Shown: positions 10,446 through 23,444 of the stretch, piece after piece
Numbering within the stretch: position 1 is the first letter of the stretch
Layout of the letters: each line of letters starts with the position of its first letter
Source of the DNA: Heligmosomoides polygyrus polygyrus
Lineage: Eukaryota > Nematoda > Chromadorea > Rhabditida > Heligmosomidae
Direction of reading: 5' to 3'
Length of the DNA: 64,000 bases
NCBI GenBank assembly: GCA_947396885.1
Contig: OX377206.1
Location: 49,893,631-49,957,630, forward strand
Notes under the pieces: generated by a model
Databases searched by the model: none
Told to the model about the DNA's origin: nothing
The model's input: only the letters and a program-made list of their open reading frames with translations
Made by a program: the position numbers and the translations under genes

Positions 10446-11619
10446 TTCAGCTTCATCCGTGGCATCTCTTCTGAACAGGACGCCCTTTGCGCGACATCTG
10501 TGACATGACCTCCAGACCAGGACATCTGTTGAGCGGTGTCGGTAACACGTATTCTGAACCCGGACGCGTATTCATCGAAATTGGTGACACCTATTCTTAA
10601 CCCGGGCGGCAGTTGAACGACGACGTTGACATCTCTTCTTAAACCGGACCTCTGTTGAGCTTCATCCGTGGCATCTCTTCTGAACATGGACGCCCTTTGC
10701 GCGACATCTGTGACATGACCTCCAGACCAGGACATCTGTTGAGCGGTGTCGGTAACACGTATTCTGAACCCGGACGCGTATTCATCGAAATTGGTGACAC
10801 CTATTCTTAACCCGGGCGGCAGTTGAATGACGAGGTTGCCATGTCTTCTTAAACCGGACCTCTGTTGAGCTTTATCCGTGGCATCTCTTCTGAATATGGA
10901 CGCCCTTTGCGCGACATCTGTGACATGACCTCCAGAGCAGGACATCTGTTGAGCGGTGTCGGCAACACGTATTCTGAACCCGAACGCGTATTCATCGAAA
11001 TTGGTGACACCTATTCTTAACCCGGGCGGCAGTTGAACGACGACGTTGACATCTCTTCTTAAACCGGACCTCTGTTGAGCCTCATCCGTGGCATCTCTTC
11101 TAAACACGGACGCCCTTTGCGCGACATCTGTGGCCTGTTCTCGGAGCCGGGATGCCTGTTGAACGAAATTGGTGACACCTCTTCTGAACCGGGCGGCAGT
11201 TGCACGATGACGTTGACATGTCTTCTTAAACCGGACCTCTGTTGAACCTCATACGCGGCATCTCTTCTGAACACGAACGCCCTTTGCGCGACATCTGTGA
11301 CATGACCTCCAGACCAGGACATCTGTTGAGCGGTGTCGGTAACACGTATTCTGAACCCGGACGCGTATTCATCGAAATTGGTGACACCTATTCTTAACCC
11401 GGGCGGCAGTTGAATGACGACGTTGACATGTCTTCTTAAACCGGACCTCTGTTGAACCTCATCCGCGGCATCTCTTCTGAACACGAACGCTCTCTGCGCG
11501 ACATCTGTGGCCTGTTCTCGGAGCCCGGATGGCTGTTGAACGAAATTGGTGACACCTCTTCTAAACCCGGGCGGCAGTTGAACGACGACGTTGACATGTC
11601 TTCTTAAACTGGACCTCTG
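10446..11619. repeat. Higher-order unit PPPtPT, 1174 bp
   Basis: Carries three linked marks: CCCGAACGCG near 10979, TTGAGCCTC near 11074, and ATACGCGG near 11251. All three recur in the unit at 19126 (offset 8,680). Confidence 0.94.
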
Positions 11620-11996
11620 TTGAACCTCATCCGTGGCATCTCTTCTGAACAGGACGCCCTTTGCGCGACATCTGTGACATGACCTCCAGACCAGGACATC
11701 TGTTGAGCGGTGTCGGTAACACGTATTCTGAACCCGGACGCGTATTCATCGAAATTGGTGACACCTATTCTTAACCCTGGCGGCAGTTGAATGACGACGT
11801 TGACATGTCTTCTTAAACCGGACCTCTGTTGAACCTCATCCGCGGCATCTCTTCTGAACACGAACGCTCTTTGCGCGACATCTGTGGCCTGTTCTCGGAG
11901 CCCGGATGGCTGTTGAACGAAATTGGTGACACCTCTTCTAAACCCGGGCGGCAGTTGAACGACGACGTTGACATGTCTTCTTAAACTGGACCTCTG
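11620..11996. repeat. Higher-order unit PT, 377 bp
   Basis: Its boundary D is chimeric, starting TTGAACCTC yet still with the one-base loss GAACAGGACG. CCCTGG in B near 11774. Same chimera at 20300. Confidence 0.93.
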
Positions 11997-12793
11997 TTCA
12001 GCTTCATCCGTGGCATCTCTTCTGAACAGGACGCCCTTTGCGCGACATCTGTGACATGACCTCCAGACCAGGACATCTGTTGAGCGGTGTCGGTAACACG
12101 TATTCTGAACCCGGACGCGTATTCATCGAAATTGGTGACACCTATTCTTAACCCGGGCGGCAGTTGAACGACGACGTTGACATCTCTTCTTAAACCGGAC
12201 CTCTGTTGAGCTTCATCCGTGGCATCTCTTCTGAACATGGACGCCCTTTGCGCGACATCTGTGACATGACCTCCAGACCAGGACATCTGTTGAGCGGTGT
12301 CGGTAACACGTATTCTGAACCCGGACGCGTATTCATCGAAATTGGTGACACCTATTCTTAACCCGGGCGGCAGTTGAATGACGAGGTTGCCATGTCTTCT
12401 TAAACCGGACCTCTGTTGAGCTTTATCCGTGGCATCTCTTCTGAATATGGACGCCCTTTGCGCGACATCTGTGACATGACCTCCAGAGCAGGACATCTGT
12501 TGAGCGGTGTCGGCAACACGTATTCTGAACCCGGACGCGTATTCATCGAAATTGGTGACACCTATTCTTAACCCGGGCGGCAGTTGAACGACGACGTTGA
12601 CATCTCTTCTTAAACCGGACCTCTGTTGAACCTCATCCGCGGCATCTCTTCTGAACACGAACGCTCTTTGCGCGACATCTGTGGCCTGTTCTCGGAGCCC
12701 GGATGGCTGTTGAACGAAATTGGTGACACCTCTTCTAAACCCGGGCGGCAGTTGAACGACGACGTTGACATGTCTTCTTAAACTGGACCTCTG
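11997..12793. repeat. Higher-order unit PPPT, 797 bp
   Basis: Canonical, no private change noticed; pairs with 20677. Confidence 0.93.
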
Positions 12794-13590
12794 TTCAGCT
12801 TCATCCGTGGCATCTCTTCTGAACAGGACGCCCTTTGCGCGACATCTGTGACATGACCTCCAGACCAGGACATCTGTTGAGCGGTGTCGGTAACACGTAT
12901 TCTGAACCCGGACGCGTATTCATCGAAATTGGTGACACCTATTCTTAACCCGGGCGGCAGTTGAACGACGACGTTGACATCTCTTCTTAAACCGGACCTC
13001 TGTTGAGCTTCATCCGTGGCATCTCTTCTGAACATGGACGCCCTTTGCGCGACATCTGTGACATGACCTCCAGACCAGGACATCTGTTGAGCGGTGTCGG
13101 TAACACGTATTCTGAACCCGGACGCGTATACATCGAAATTGGTGACACCTATTCTTAACCCGGGCGGCAGTTGAATGACGAGGTTGCCATGTCTTCTTAA
13201 ACCGGACCTCTGTTGAGCTTTATCCGTGGCATCTCTTCTGAATATGGACGCCCTTTGCGCGACATCTGTGACATGACCTCCAGAGCAGGACATCTGTTGA
13301 GCGGTGTCGGCAACACGTATTCTGAACCCGGACGCGTATTCATCGAAATTGGTGACACCTATTCTTAACCCGGGCGGCAGTTGAATGACGACGTTGACAT
13401 GTCTTCTTAAACCGGACCTCTGTTGAACCTCATCCGCGGCATCTCTTCTGAACACGAACGCTCTCTGCGCGACATCTGTGGCCTGTTCTCGGAGCCGGGA
13501 TGCCTGTTGAACGAAATTGGTGACACCTCTTCTAAAGCCGGGCGGCAGTTGAACGACGACGTTGACATGTCTTCTTAAACTGGACCTCTG
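12794..13590. repeat. Higher-order unit PPPT with GTATAC, 797 bp
   Basis: GTATAC at 13126-13131 and TAAAGCCGGG near 13533 identify it as the full-length equivalent of the truncated unit at the left edge, and of 21474. Confidence 0.94.
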
Positions 13591-13967
13591 TTCAGCTTCA
13601 TCCGTGGCATCTCTTCTGAACAGGACGCCCTTTGCGCGACATCTGTGACATGACCTCCAGACCAGGACATCTGTTGAGCGGTGTCGGTAACACGTATTCT
13701 GAACCCGGACGCGTATTCATCGAAATTGGTGACACCTATTCTTAACCCTGGCGGCAGTTGAATGACGACGTTGACATGTCTTCTTAAACCGGACCTCTGT
13801 TGAACCTCATCCGCGGCATCTCTTCTGAACACGAACGCTCTTTGCGCGACATCTGTGGCCTGTTCTCGGAGCCCGGATGGCTGTTGAACGAAATTGGTGA
13901 CACCTCTTCTAAACCCGGGCGGCAGTTGAACGACGACGTTGACATGTCTTCTTAAACTGGACCTCTG
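13591..13967. repeat. Higher-order unit PT, 377 bp
   Basis: CCCTGG mark in B near 13746. Pairs with 716 and 22271. Confidence 0.93.
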
Positions 13968-14764
13968 TTCAGCTTCATCCGTGGCATCTCTTCTGAACAG
14001 GACGCCCTTTGCGCGACATCTGTGACATGACCTCCAGACCAGGACATCTGTTGAGCGGTGTCGGTAACACGTATTCTGAACCCGGACGCGTATTCATCGA
14101 AATTGGTGACACCTATTCTTAACCCGGGCGGCAGTTGAACGACGACGTTGACATCTCTTCTTAAACCGGACCTCTGTTGAGCTTCATCCGTGGCATCTCT
14201 TCTGAACATGGACGCCCTTTGCGCGACATCTGTGACATGACCTCCAGACCAGGACATCTGTTGAGCGGTGTCGGTAACACGTATTCTGAACCCGGACGCG
14301 TATTCATCGAAATTGGTGACACCTATTCTTAACCCGGGCGGCAGTTGAATGACGAGGTTGCCATGTCTTCTTAAACCGGACCTCTGTTGAGCTTTATCCG
14401 TGGCATCTCTTCTGAATATGGACGCCCTTTGCGCGACATCTGTGACATGACCTCCAGAGCAGGACATCTGTTGAGCGGTGTCGGCAACACGTATTCTGAA
14501 CCCGGACGCGTATTCATCGAAATTGGTGACACCTATTCTTAACCCGGGCGGCAGTTGAACGACGACGTTGACATCTCTTCTTAAACCGGACCTCTGTTGA
14601 ACCTCATCCGCGGCATCTCTTCTGAACACGAACGCTCTTTGCGCGACATCTGTGGCCTGTTCTCGGAGCCCGGATGGCTGTTGAACGAAATTGGTGACAC
14701 CTCTTCTAAACCCGGGCGGCAGTTGAACGACGACGTTGACATGTCTTCTTAAACTGGACCTCTG
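13968..14764. repeat. Higher-order unit PPPT, 797 bp
   Basis: Canonical. Pairs with 1093 and 22648; the latter has GAATCCGG where this has GAACCCGG. Confidence 0.93.
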
Positions 14765-15561
14765 TTCAGCTTCATCCGTGGCATCTCTTCTGAACAGGAC
14801 GCCCTTTGCGCGACATCTGTGACATGACCTCCAGACCAGGACATCTGTTGAGCGGTGTCGGTAACACGTATTCTGAACCCGGACGCGTATTCATCGAAAT
14901 TGGTGACACCTATTCTTAACCCGGGCGGCAGTTGAACGACGACGTTGACATCTCTTCTTAAACCGGACCTCTGTTGAGCTTCATCCGTGGCATCTCTTCT
15001 GAACATGGACGCCCTTTGCGCGACATCTGTGACATGACCTCCAGACCAGGACATCTGTTGAGCGGTGTCGGTAACACGTATTCTGAACCCGGACGCGTAT
15101 TCATCGAAATTGGTGACACCTATTCTTAACCCGGGCGGCAGTTGAATGACGAGGTTGCCATGTCTTCTTAAACCGGACCTCTGTTGAGCTTTATCCGTGG
15201 CATCTCTTCTGAATATGGACGCCCTTTGCGCGACATCTGTGACATGACCTCCAGAGCAGGACATCTGTTGAGCGGTGTCGGCAACACGTATTCTGAACCC
15301 GGACGCGTATTCATCGAAATTGGTGACACCTATTCTTAACCCGGGCGGCAGTTGAATGACGACGTTGACATGTCTTCTTAAACCGGACCTCTGTTGAACC
15401 TCATCCGCGGCATCTCTTCTGAACACGAACGCTCTCTGCGCGACATCTGTGGCCTGTTCTCGGAGCCCGGATGGCTGTTGAACGAAATTGGTGACACCTC
15501 TTCTAAACCCGGGCGGCAGTTGAACGACGACGTTGACATGTCTTCTTAAACTGGACCTCTG
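14765..15561. repeat. Higher-order unit PPPT, 797 bp
   Basis: Third pentamer ends with the TTGAATGACGACG form of C, as at 1890. The 8,680-bp-offset copy has no exact counterpart of this unit: there the array switches to the 23445 unit. Confidence 0.92.
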
Positions 15562-16735
15562 TTCAGCTTCATCCGTGGCATCTCTTCTGAACAGGACGCC
15601 CTTTGCGCGACATCTGTGACATGACCTCCAGACCAGGACATCTGTTGAGCGGTGTCGGTAACACGTATTCTGAACCCGGACGCGTATTCATCGAAATTGG
15701 TGACACCTATTCTTAACCCGGGCTGCAGTTGAACGACGACGTTGACATCTCTTCTTAAACCGGACCTCTGTTGAGCTTCATCCGTGGCATCTCTTCTGAA
15801 CATGGACGCCCTTTGCGCGACATCTGTGACATGACCTCCAGACCAGGACATCTGTTGAGCGGTGTCGGTAACACGTATTCTGAACCCGGACGCGTATTCA
15901 TCGAAATTGGTGACACCTATTCTTAACCCGGGCGGCAGTTGAATGACGAGGTTGCCATGTCTTCTTAAACCGGACCTCTGTTGAGCTTTATGCGTGGCAT
16001 CTCTTCTGAATATGGACGCCCTTTGCGCGACATCTGTGACATGACCTCCAGAGCAGGACATCTGTTGAGCGGTGTCGGCAACACGTATTCTGAACCCGGA
16101 CGCGTATTCATCGAAATTGGTGACACCTATTCTTAACCCGGGCGGCAGTTGAACGACGACGTTGACATCTCTTCTTAAACCGGACCTCTGTTGAACCTCA
16201 TCCGTGGCATCTCTTCTAAACACGGACGCCCTTTGCGCGACATCTGTGGCCTGTTCTCGGAGCCGGGATGCCTGTTGAACGAAATTGGTGACACCTCTTC
16301 TGAACCGGGCGGCAGTTGCACGATGACGTTGACATGTCTTCTTAAACCGGACCTCTGTTGAACCTCATCCGCGGCATCTCTTCTGAACACGAACGCCCTT
16401 TGCGCGACATCTGTGACATGACCTCCAGACCAGGACATCTGTTGAGCGGTGTCGGTAACACGTATTCTGAACCCGGACGCGTATTCATCGAAATTGGTGA
16501 CACCTATTCTTAACCCGGGCGGCAGTTGAATGACGACGTTGACATGTCTTCTTAAACCGGACCTCTGTTGAACCTCATCCGCGGCATCTCTTCTAAACAC
16601 GAACGCTCTTTGCGCGACATCTGTGGCCTGTTCTCGGAGCCCGGATGGCTGTTGAACGAAATTGGTGACACCTCTTCTAAACCCGGGCGGCAGTTGAACG
16701 ACGACGTTGACATGTCTTCTTAAACTGGACCTCTG
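15562..16735. repeat. Higher-order unit PPPtPT, 1174 bp
   Basis: CTGCAG at 15723 and TTTATGCG near 15988, exactly as in the unit at 2687. Confidence 0.94.
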
Positions 16736-18328
16736 TTCAGCTTCATCCGTGGCATCTCTTCTGAACAGGACGCCCTTTGCGCGACATCTGTGACATGACC
16801 TCCAGACCAGGACATCTGTTGAGAGGTGTCGGTAACACGTATTCTGAACCCGGACGCGTATTCATCGAAATTGGTGACACCTATTCTTAACCCGGGCGGC
16901 AGTTGAACGACGACGTTGACATCTCTTCTTAAACCGGACCTCTGTTGAGCTTCATCCGTGGCATCTCTTCTGAACATGGACGCCCTTTGCGCGACATCTG
17001 TGACATGACCTCCAGACCAGGACATCTGTTGAGCGGTGTCGGTAACACGTATTCTGAACCCGGACGCGTATTCATCGAAATTGGTGACACCTATTCTTAA
17101 CCCGGGCGGCAGTTGAATGACGACGTTGCCATGTCTTCTTAAACCGGACCTCTGTTGAGCTTTATCCGTGGCATCTCTTCTGAATATGGACGCCCTTTGC
17201 GCGACATCTGTGACATGACCTCCAGAGCAGGACATCTGTTGAGCGGTGTCGGCAACACGTATTCTGAACCCGGACGCGTATTCATCGAAATTGGTGACAC
17301 CTATTCTTAACCCGGGCGGCAGTTGAACGACGACGTTGACATCTCTTCTTAAACCGGACCTCTGTTGAACCTCATCCGTGGCATCTCTTCTAAACACGGA
17401 CGCCCTTTGCGCGACATCTGTGGCCTGTTCTCGGAGCCGGGATGCCTGTTGAACGAAATTGGTGACACCTCTTCTGAACCGGGCGGCAGTTGCACGATGA
17501 CGTTGACATGTCTTCTTAAACCGGACCTCTGTTGAACCTCATCCGCGGCATCTCTTCTGAACACGAACGCCCTTTGCGCGACATCTGTGACATGACCTCC
17601 AGACCAGGACATCTGTTGAGCGGTGTCGGTAACACGTATTCTGAACCCGGACGCGTATTCATCGAAATTGGTGACACCTATTCTTAACCCGGGCGGCAGT
17701 TGAACGACGACGTTGACATCTCTTCTTAAACCGGACCTCTGTTGAGCTTCATCCGTGGCATCTCTTCTGAACATGGACGCCCTTTGCGCGACATCTGTGA
17801 CATGACCTCCAGACCAGGACATCTGTTGAGCGGTGTCGGTAACACGTATTCTGAACCCGGACGCGTATTCATCGAAATTGGTGACACCTATTCTTAACCC
17901 GGGCGGCAGTTGAATGACGAGGTTGCCATGTCTTCTTAAACCGGACCTCTGTTGAGCTTTATCCGTGGCATCTCTTCTGAATATGGACGCCCTTTGCGCG
18001 ACATCTGTGACATGACCTCCAGAGCAGGACATCTGTTGAGCGGTGTCGGCAACACGTATTCTGAACCCGGACGCGTATTCATCGAAATTGGTGACACCTA
18101 TTCTTAACCCGGGCGGCAGTTGAACGACGACGTTGACATCTCTTCTTAAACCGGACCTCTTTTGAACCTCATCCGCGGCATCTCTTCTGAACAGGACGCT
18201 CTTTGCGCGACATCTGTGGCCTGTTCTCGGAGCCCGGATGGCTGTTGAACGAAATTGGTGACACCTCTTCTAAACCCGGGCGGCAGTTGAACGACGACGT
18301 TGACATGTCTTCTTAAACTGGACCTCTG
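16736..18328. repeat. Higher-order unit PPPtPPPT, 1593 bp
   Basis: AGAGGTG mark at 16824 and the second 41-bp D at 18162-18202. Followed directly by an 797-bp unit, whereas the relative at 6252 is followed by the 419-bp PP unit. Confidence 0.92.
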
Positions 18329-19125
18329 TTCAGCTTCATCCGTGGCATCTCTTCTGAACAGGACGCCCTTTGCGCGACATCTGTGACATGACCTCCAGAC
18401 CAGGACATCTGTTGAGCGGTGTCGGTAACACGTATTCTGAACCCGGACGCGTATTCATCGAAATTGGTGACACCTATTCTTAACCCGGGCGGCAGTTGAA
18501 CGACGACGTTGACATCTCTTCTTAAACCGGACCTCTGTTGAGCTTCATCCGTGGCATCTCTTCTGAACATGGACGCCCTTTGCGCGACATCTGTGACATG
18601 ACCTCCAGACCAGGACATCTGTTGAGCGGTGTCGGTAACACGTATTCTGAACCCGGACGCGTATTCATCGAAATTGGTGACACCTATTCTTAACCCGGGC
18701 GGCAGTTGAATGACGAGGTTGCCATGTCTTCTTAAACCGGACCTCTGTTGAGCTTTATCCGTGGCATCTCTTCTGAATATGGACGCCCTTTGCGCGACAT
18801 CTGTGACATGACCTCCAGAGCAGGACATCTGTTGAGCGGTGTCGGCAACACGTATTCTGAACCCGGACGCGTATTCATCGAAATTGGTGACACCTATTCT
18901 TAACCCGGGCGGCAGTTGAACGACGACGTTGACATCTCTTCTTAAACCGGACCTCTTTTGAACCTCATCCGCGGCATCTCTTCTGAACACGAACGCTCTT
19001 TGCGCGACATCTGTGGCCTGTTCTCGGAGCCCGGATGGCTGTTGAACGAAATTGGTGACACCTCTTCTAAACCCGGGCGGCAGTTGAACGACGACGTTGA
19101 CATGTCTTCTTAAACTGGACCTCTG
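18329..19125. repeat. Higher-order unit PPPT, 797 bp
   Basis: Canonical with CTCTT before the tetramer; from 18.5 kb onward it belongs to the 8,680-bp-offset copy. Confidence 0.93.
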
Positions 19126-20299
19126 TTCAGCTTCATCCGTGGCATCTCTTCTGAACAGGACGCCCTTTGCGCGACATCTGTGACATGACCTCCAGACCAG
19201 GACATCTGTTGAGCGGTGTCGGTAACACGTATTCTGAACCCGGACGCGTATTCATCGAAATTGGTGACACCTATTCTTAACCCGGGCGGCAGTTGAACGA
19301 CGACGTTGACATCTCTTCTTAAACCGGACCTCTGTTGAGCTTCATCCGTGGCATCTCTTCTGAACATGGACGCCCTTTGCGCGACATCTGTGACATGACC
19401 TCCAGACCAGGACATCTGTTGAGCGGTGTCGGTAACACGTATTCTGAACCCGGACGCGTATTCATCGAAATTGGTGACACCTATTCTTAACCCGGGCGGC
19501 AGTTGAATGACGAGGTTGCCATGTCTTCTTAAACCGGACCTCTGTTGAGCTTTATCCGTGGCATCTCTTCTGAATATGGACGCCCTTTGCGCGACATCTG
19601 TGACATGACCTCCAGAGCAGGACATCTGTTGAGCGGTGTCGGCAACACGTATTCTGAACCCGAACGCGTATTCATCGAAATTGGTGACACCTATTCTTAA
19701 CCCGGGCGGCAGTTGAACGACGACGTTGACATCTCTTCTTAAACCGGACCTCTGTTGAGCCTCATCCGTGGCATCTCTTCTAAACACGGACGCCCTTTGC
19801 GCGACATCTGTGGCCTGTTCTCGGAGCCGGGATGCCTGTTGAACGAAATTGGTGACACCTCTTCTGAACCGGGCGGCAGTTGCACGATGACGTTGACATG
19901 TCTTCTTAAACCGGACCTCTGTTGAACCTCATACGCGGCATCTCTTCTGAACACGAACGCCCTTTGCGCGACATCTGTGACATGACCTCCAGACCAGGAC
20001 ATCTGTTGAGCGGTGTCGGTAACACGTATTCTGAACCCGGACGCGTATTCATCGAAATTGGTGACACCTATTCTTAACCCGGGCGGCAGTTGAATGACGA
20101 CGTTGACATGTCTTCTTAAACCGGACCTCTGTTGAACCTCATCCGCGGCATCTCTTCTGAACACGAACGCTCTCTGCGCGACATCTGTGGCCTGTTCTCG
20201 GAGCCCGGATGGCTGTTGAACGAAATTGGTGACACCTCTTCTAAACCCGGGCGGCAGTTGAACGACGACGTTGACATGTCTTCTTAAACTGGACCTCTG
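19126..20299. repeat. Higher-order unit PPPtPT, 1174 bp
   Basis: Carries the same three marks as 10446: CCCGAACGCG near 19659, TTGAGCCTC near 19754, ATACGCGG near 19931. Confidence 0.94.
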
Positions 20300-20676
20300 T
20301 TGAACCTCATCCGTGGCATCTCTTCTGAACAGGACGCCCTTTGCGCGACATCTGTGACATGACCTCCAGACCAGGACATCTGTTGAGCGGTGTCGGTAAC
20401 ACGTATTCTGAACCCGGACGCGTATTCATCGAAATTGGTGACACCTATTCTTAACCCTGGCGGCAGTTGAATGACGACGTTGACATGTCTTCTTAAACCG
20501 GACCTCTGTTGAACCTCATCCGCGGCATCTCTTCTGAACACGAACGCTCTTTGCGCGACATCTGTGGCCTGTTCTCGGAGCCCGGATGGCTGTTGAACGA
20601 AATTGGTGACACCTCTTCTAAACCCGGGCGGCAGTTGAACGACGACGTTGACATGTCTTCTTAAACTGGACCTCTG
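20300..20676. repeat. Higher-order unit PT, 377 bp
   Basis: TTGAACCTC boundary D with the one-base loss, and CCCTGG in B near 20454. Confidence 0.93.
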
Positions 20677-21473
20677 TTCAGCTTCATCCGTGGCATCTCT
20701 TCTGAACAGGACGCCCTTTGCGCGACATCTGTGACATGACCTCCAGACCAGGACATCTGTTGAGCGGTGTCGGTAACACGTATTCTGAACCCGGACGCGT
20801 ATTCATCGAAATTGGTGACACCTATTCTTAACCCGGGCGGCAGTTGAACGACGACGTTGACATCTCTTCTTAAACCGGACCTCTGTTGAGCTTCATCCGT
20901 GGCATCTCTTCTGAACATGGACGCCCTTTGCGCGACATCTGTGACATGACCTCCAGACCAGGACATCTGTTGAGCGGTGTCGGTAACACGTATTCTGAAC
21001 CCGGACGCGTATTCATCGAAATTGGTGACACCTATTCTTAACCCGGGCGGCAGTTGAATGACGAGGTTGCCATGTCTTCTTAAACCGGACCTCTGTTGAG
21101 CTTTATCCGTGGCATCTCTTCTGAATATGGACGCCCTTTGCGCGACATCTGTGACATGACCTCCAGAGCAGGACATCTGTTGAGCGGTGTCGGCAACACG
21201 TATTCTGAACCCGGACGCGTATTCATCGAAATTGGTGACACCTATTCTTAACCCGGGCGGCAGTTGAACGACGACGTTGACATCTCTTCTTAAACCGGAC
21301 CTCTGTTGAACCTCATCCGCGGCATCTCTTCTGAACACGAACGCTCTTTGCGCGACATCTGTGGCCTGTTCTCGGAGCCCGGATGGCTGTTGAACGAAAT
21401 TGGTGACACCTCTTCTAAACCCGGGCGGCAGTTGAACGACGACGTTGACATGTCTTCTTAAACTGGACCTCTG
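20677..21473. repeat. Higher-order unit PPPT, 797 bp
   Basis: Canonical; counterpart of 11997. Confidence 0.93.
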
Positions 21474-22270
21474 TTCAGCTTCATCCGTGGCATCTCTTCT
21501 GAACAGGACGCCCTTTGCGCGACATCTGTGACATGACCTCCAGACCAGGACATCTGTTGAGCGGTGTCGGTAACACGTATTCTGAACCCGGACGCGTATT
21601 CATCGAAATTGGTGACACCTATTCTTAACCCGGGCGGCAGTTGAACGACGACGTTGACATCTCTTCTTAAACCGGACCTCTGTTGAGCTTCATCCGTGGC
21701 ATCTCTTCTGAACATGGACGCCCTTTGCGCGACATCTGTGACATGACCTCCAGACCAGGACATCTGTTGAGCGGTGTCGGTAACACGTATTCTGAACCCG
21801 GACGCGTATACATCGAAATTGGTGACACCTATTCTTAACCCGGGCGGCAGTTGAATGACGAGGTTGCCATGTCTTCTTAAACCGGACCTCTGTTGAGCTT
21901 TATCCGTGGCATCTCTTCTGAATATGGACGCCCTTTGCGCGACATCTGTGACATGACCTCCAGAGCAGGACATCTGTTGAGCGGTGTCGGCAACACGTAT
22001 TCTGAACCCGGACGCGTATTCATCGAAATTGGTGACACCTATTCTTAACCCGGGCGGCAGTTGAATGACGACGTTGACATGTCTTCTTAAACCGGACCTC
22101 TGTTGAACCTCATCCGCGGCATCTCTTCTGAACACGAACGCTCTCTGCGCGACATCTGTGGCCTGTTCTCGGAGCCGGGATGCCTGTTGAACGAAATTGG
22201 TGACACCTCTTCTAAAGCCGGGCGGCAGTTGAACGACGACGTTGACATGTCTTCTTAAACTGGACCTCTG
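21474..22270. repeat. Higher-order unit PPPT with GTATAC, 797 bp
   Basis: GTATAC near 21806 and TAAAGCCGGG near 22213; third member of the lineage seen at the left edge and at 12794. Confidence 0.94.
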
Positions 22271-22647
22271 TTCAGCTTCATCCGTGGCATCTCTTCTGAA
22301 CAGGACGCCCTTTGCGCGAAATCTGTGACATGACCTCCAGACCAGGACATCTGTTGAGCGGTGTCGGTAACACGTATTCTGAACCCGGACGCGTATTCAT
22401 CGAAATTGGTGACACCTATTCTTAACCCTGGCGGCAGTTGAATGACGACGTTGACATGTCTTCTTAAACCGGACCTCTGTTGAACCTCATCCGCGGCATC
22501 TCTTCTGAACACGAACGCTCTTTGCGCGACATCTGTGGCCTGTTCTCGGAGCCCGGATGGCTGTTGAACGAAATTGGTGACACCTCTTCTAAACCCGGGC
22601 GGCAGTTGAACGACGACGTTGACATGTCTTCTTAAACTGGACCTCTG
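22271..22647. repeat. Higher-order unit PT, 377 bp
   Basis: CCCTGG in B near 22426. Private C to A at about 22320 (GCGCGAAATC), absent from the other four 377-bp units. Confidence 0.93.
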
Positions 22648-23444
22648 TTCAGCTTCATCCGTGGCATCTCTTCTGAACAGGACGCCCTTTGCGCGACATC
22701 TGTGACATGACCTCCAGACCAGGACATCTGTTGAGCGGTGTCGGTAACACGTATTCTGAACCCGGACGCGTATTCATCGAAATTGGTGACACCTATTCTT
22801 AACCCGGGCGGCAGTTGAACGACGACGTTGACATCTCTTCTTAAACCGGACCTCTGTTGAGCTTCATCCGTGGCATCTCTTCTGAACATGGACGCCCTTT
22901 GCGCGACATCTGTGACATGACCTCCAGACCAGGACATCTGTTGAGCGGTGTCGGTAACACGTATTCTGAATCCGGACGCGTATTCATCGAAATTGGTGAC
23001 ACCTATTCTTAACCCGGGCGGCAGTTGAATGACGAGGTTGCCATGTCTTCTTAAACCGGACCTCTGTTGAGCTTTATCCGTGGCATCTCTTCTGAATATG
23101 GACGCCCTTTGCGCGACATCTGTGACATGACCTCCAGAGCAGGACATCTGTTGAGCGGTGTCGGCAACACGTATTCTGAACCCGGACGCGTATTCATCGA
23201 AATTGGTGACACCTATTCTTAACCCGGGCGGCAGTTGAACGACGACGTTGACATCTCTTCTTAAACCGGACCTCTGTTGAACCTCATCCGCGGCATCTCT
23301 TCTGAACACGAACGCTCTTTGCGCGACATCTGTGGCCTGTTCTCGGAGCCCGGATGGCTGTTGAACGAAATTGGTGACACCTCTTCTAAACCCGGGCGGC
23401 AGTTGAACGACGACGTTGACATGTCTTCTTAAACTGGACCTCTG
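22648..23444. repeat. Higher-order unit PPPT, 797 bp
   Basis: GAATCCGG near 22970 in place of GAACCCGG, shared only with 26914; it therefore arose before the 3,944-bp duplication and after the 8,680-bp one. Confidence 0.93.

Larger units (their letters stand above)
9804..15300. repeat. Long-range duplicate block, left copy (offset 8,680)
   Basis: Unit series 1174-377-797-797-377-797 with its private marks recurs at about 18484-23980. The left edge is where a G end is joined to C here and a B end to C there, an exchange within the shared GGGCGGCAG. Confidence 0.88.
12876..18113. repeat. Long-range duplicate block, right copy (offset 12,875)
   Basis: Partner of the left-edge block. Its first part is also the source or product of the 8,680-bp-offset copy, so the 797-377-797 series is present three times in the window. 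Confidence 0.88.
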
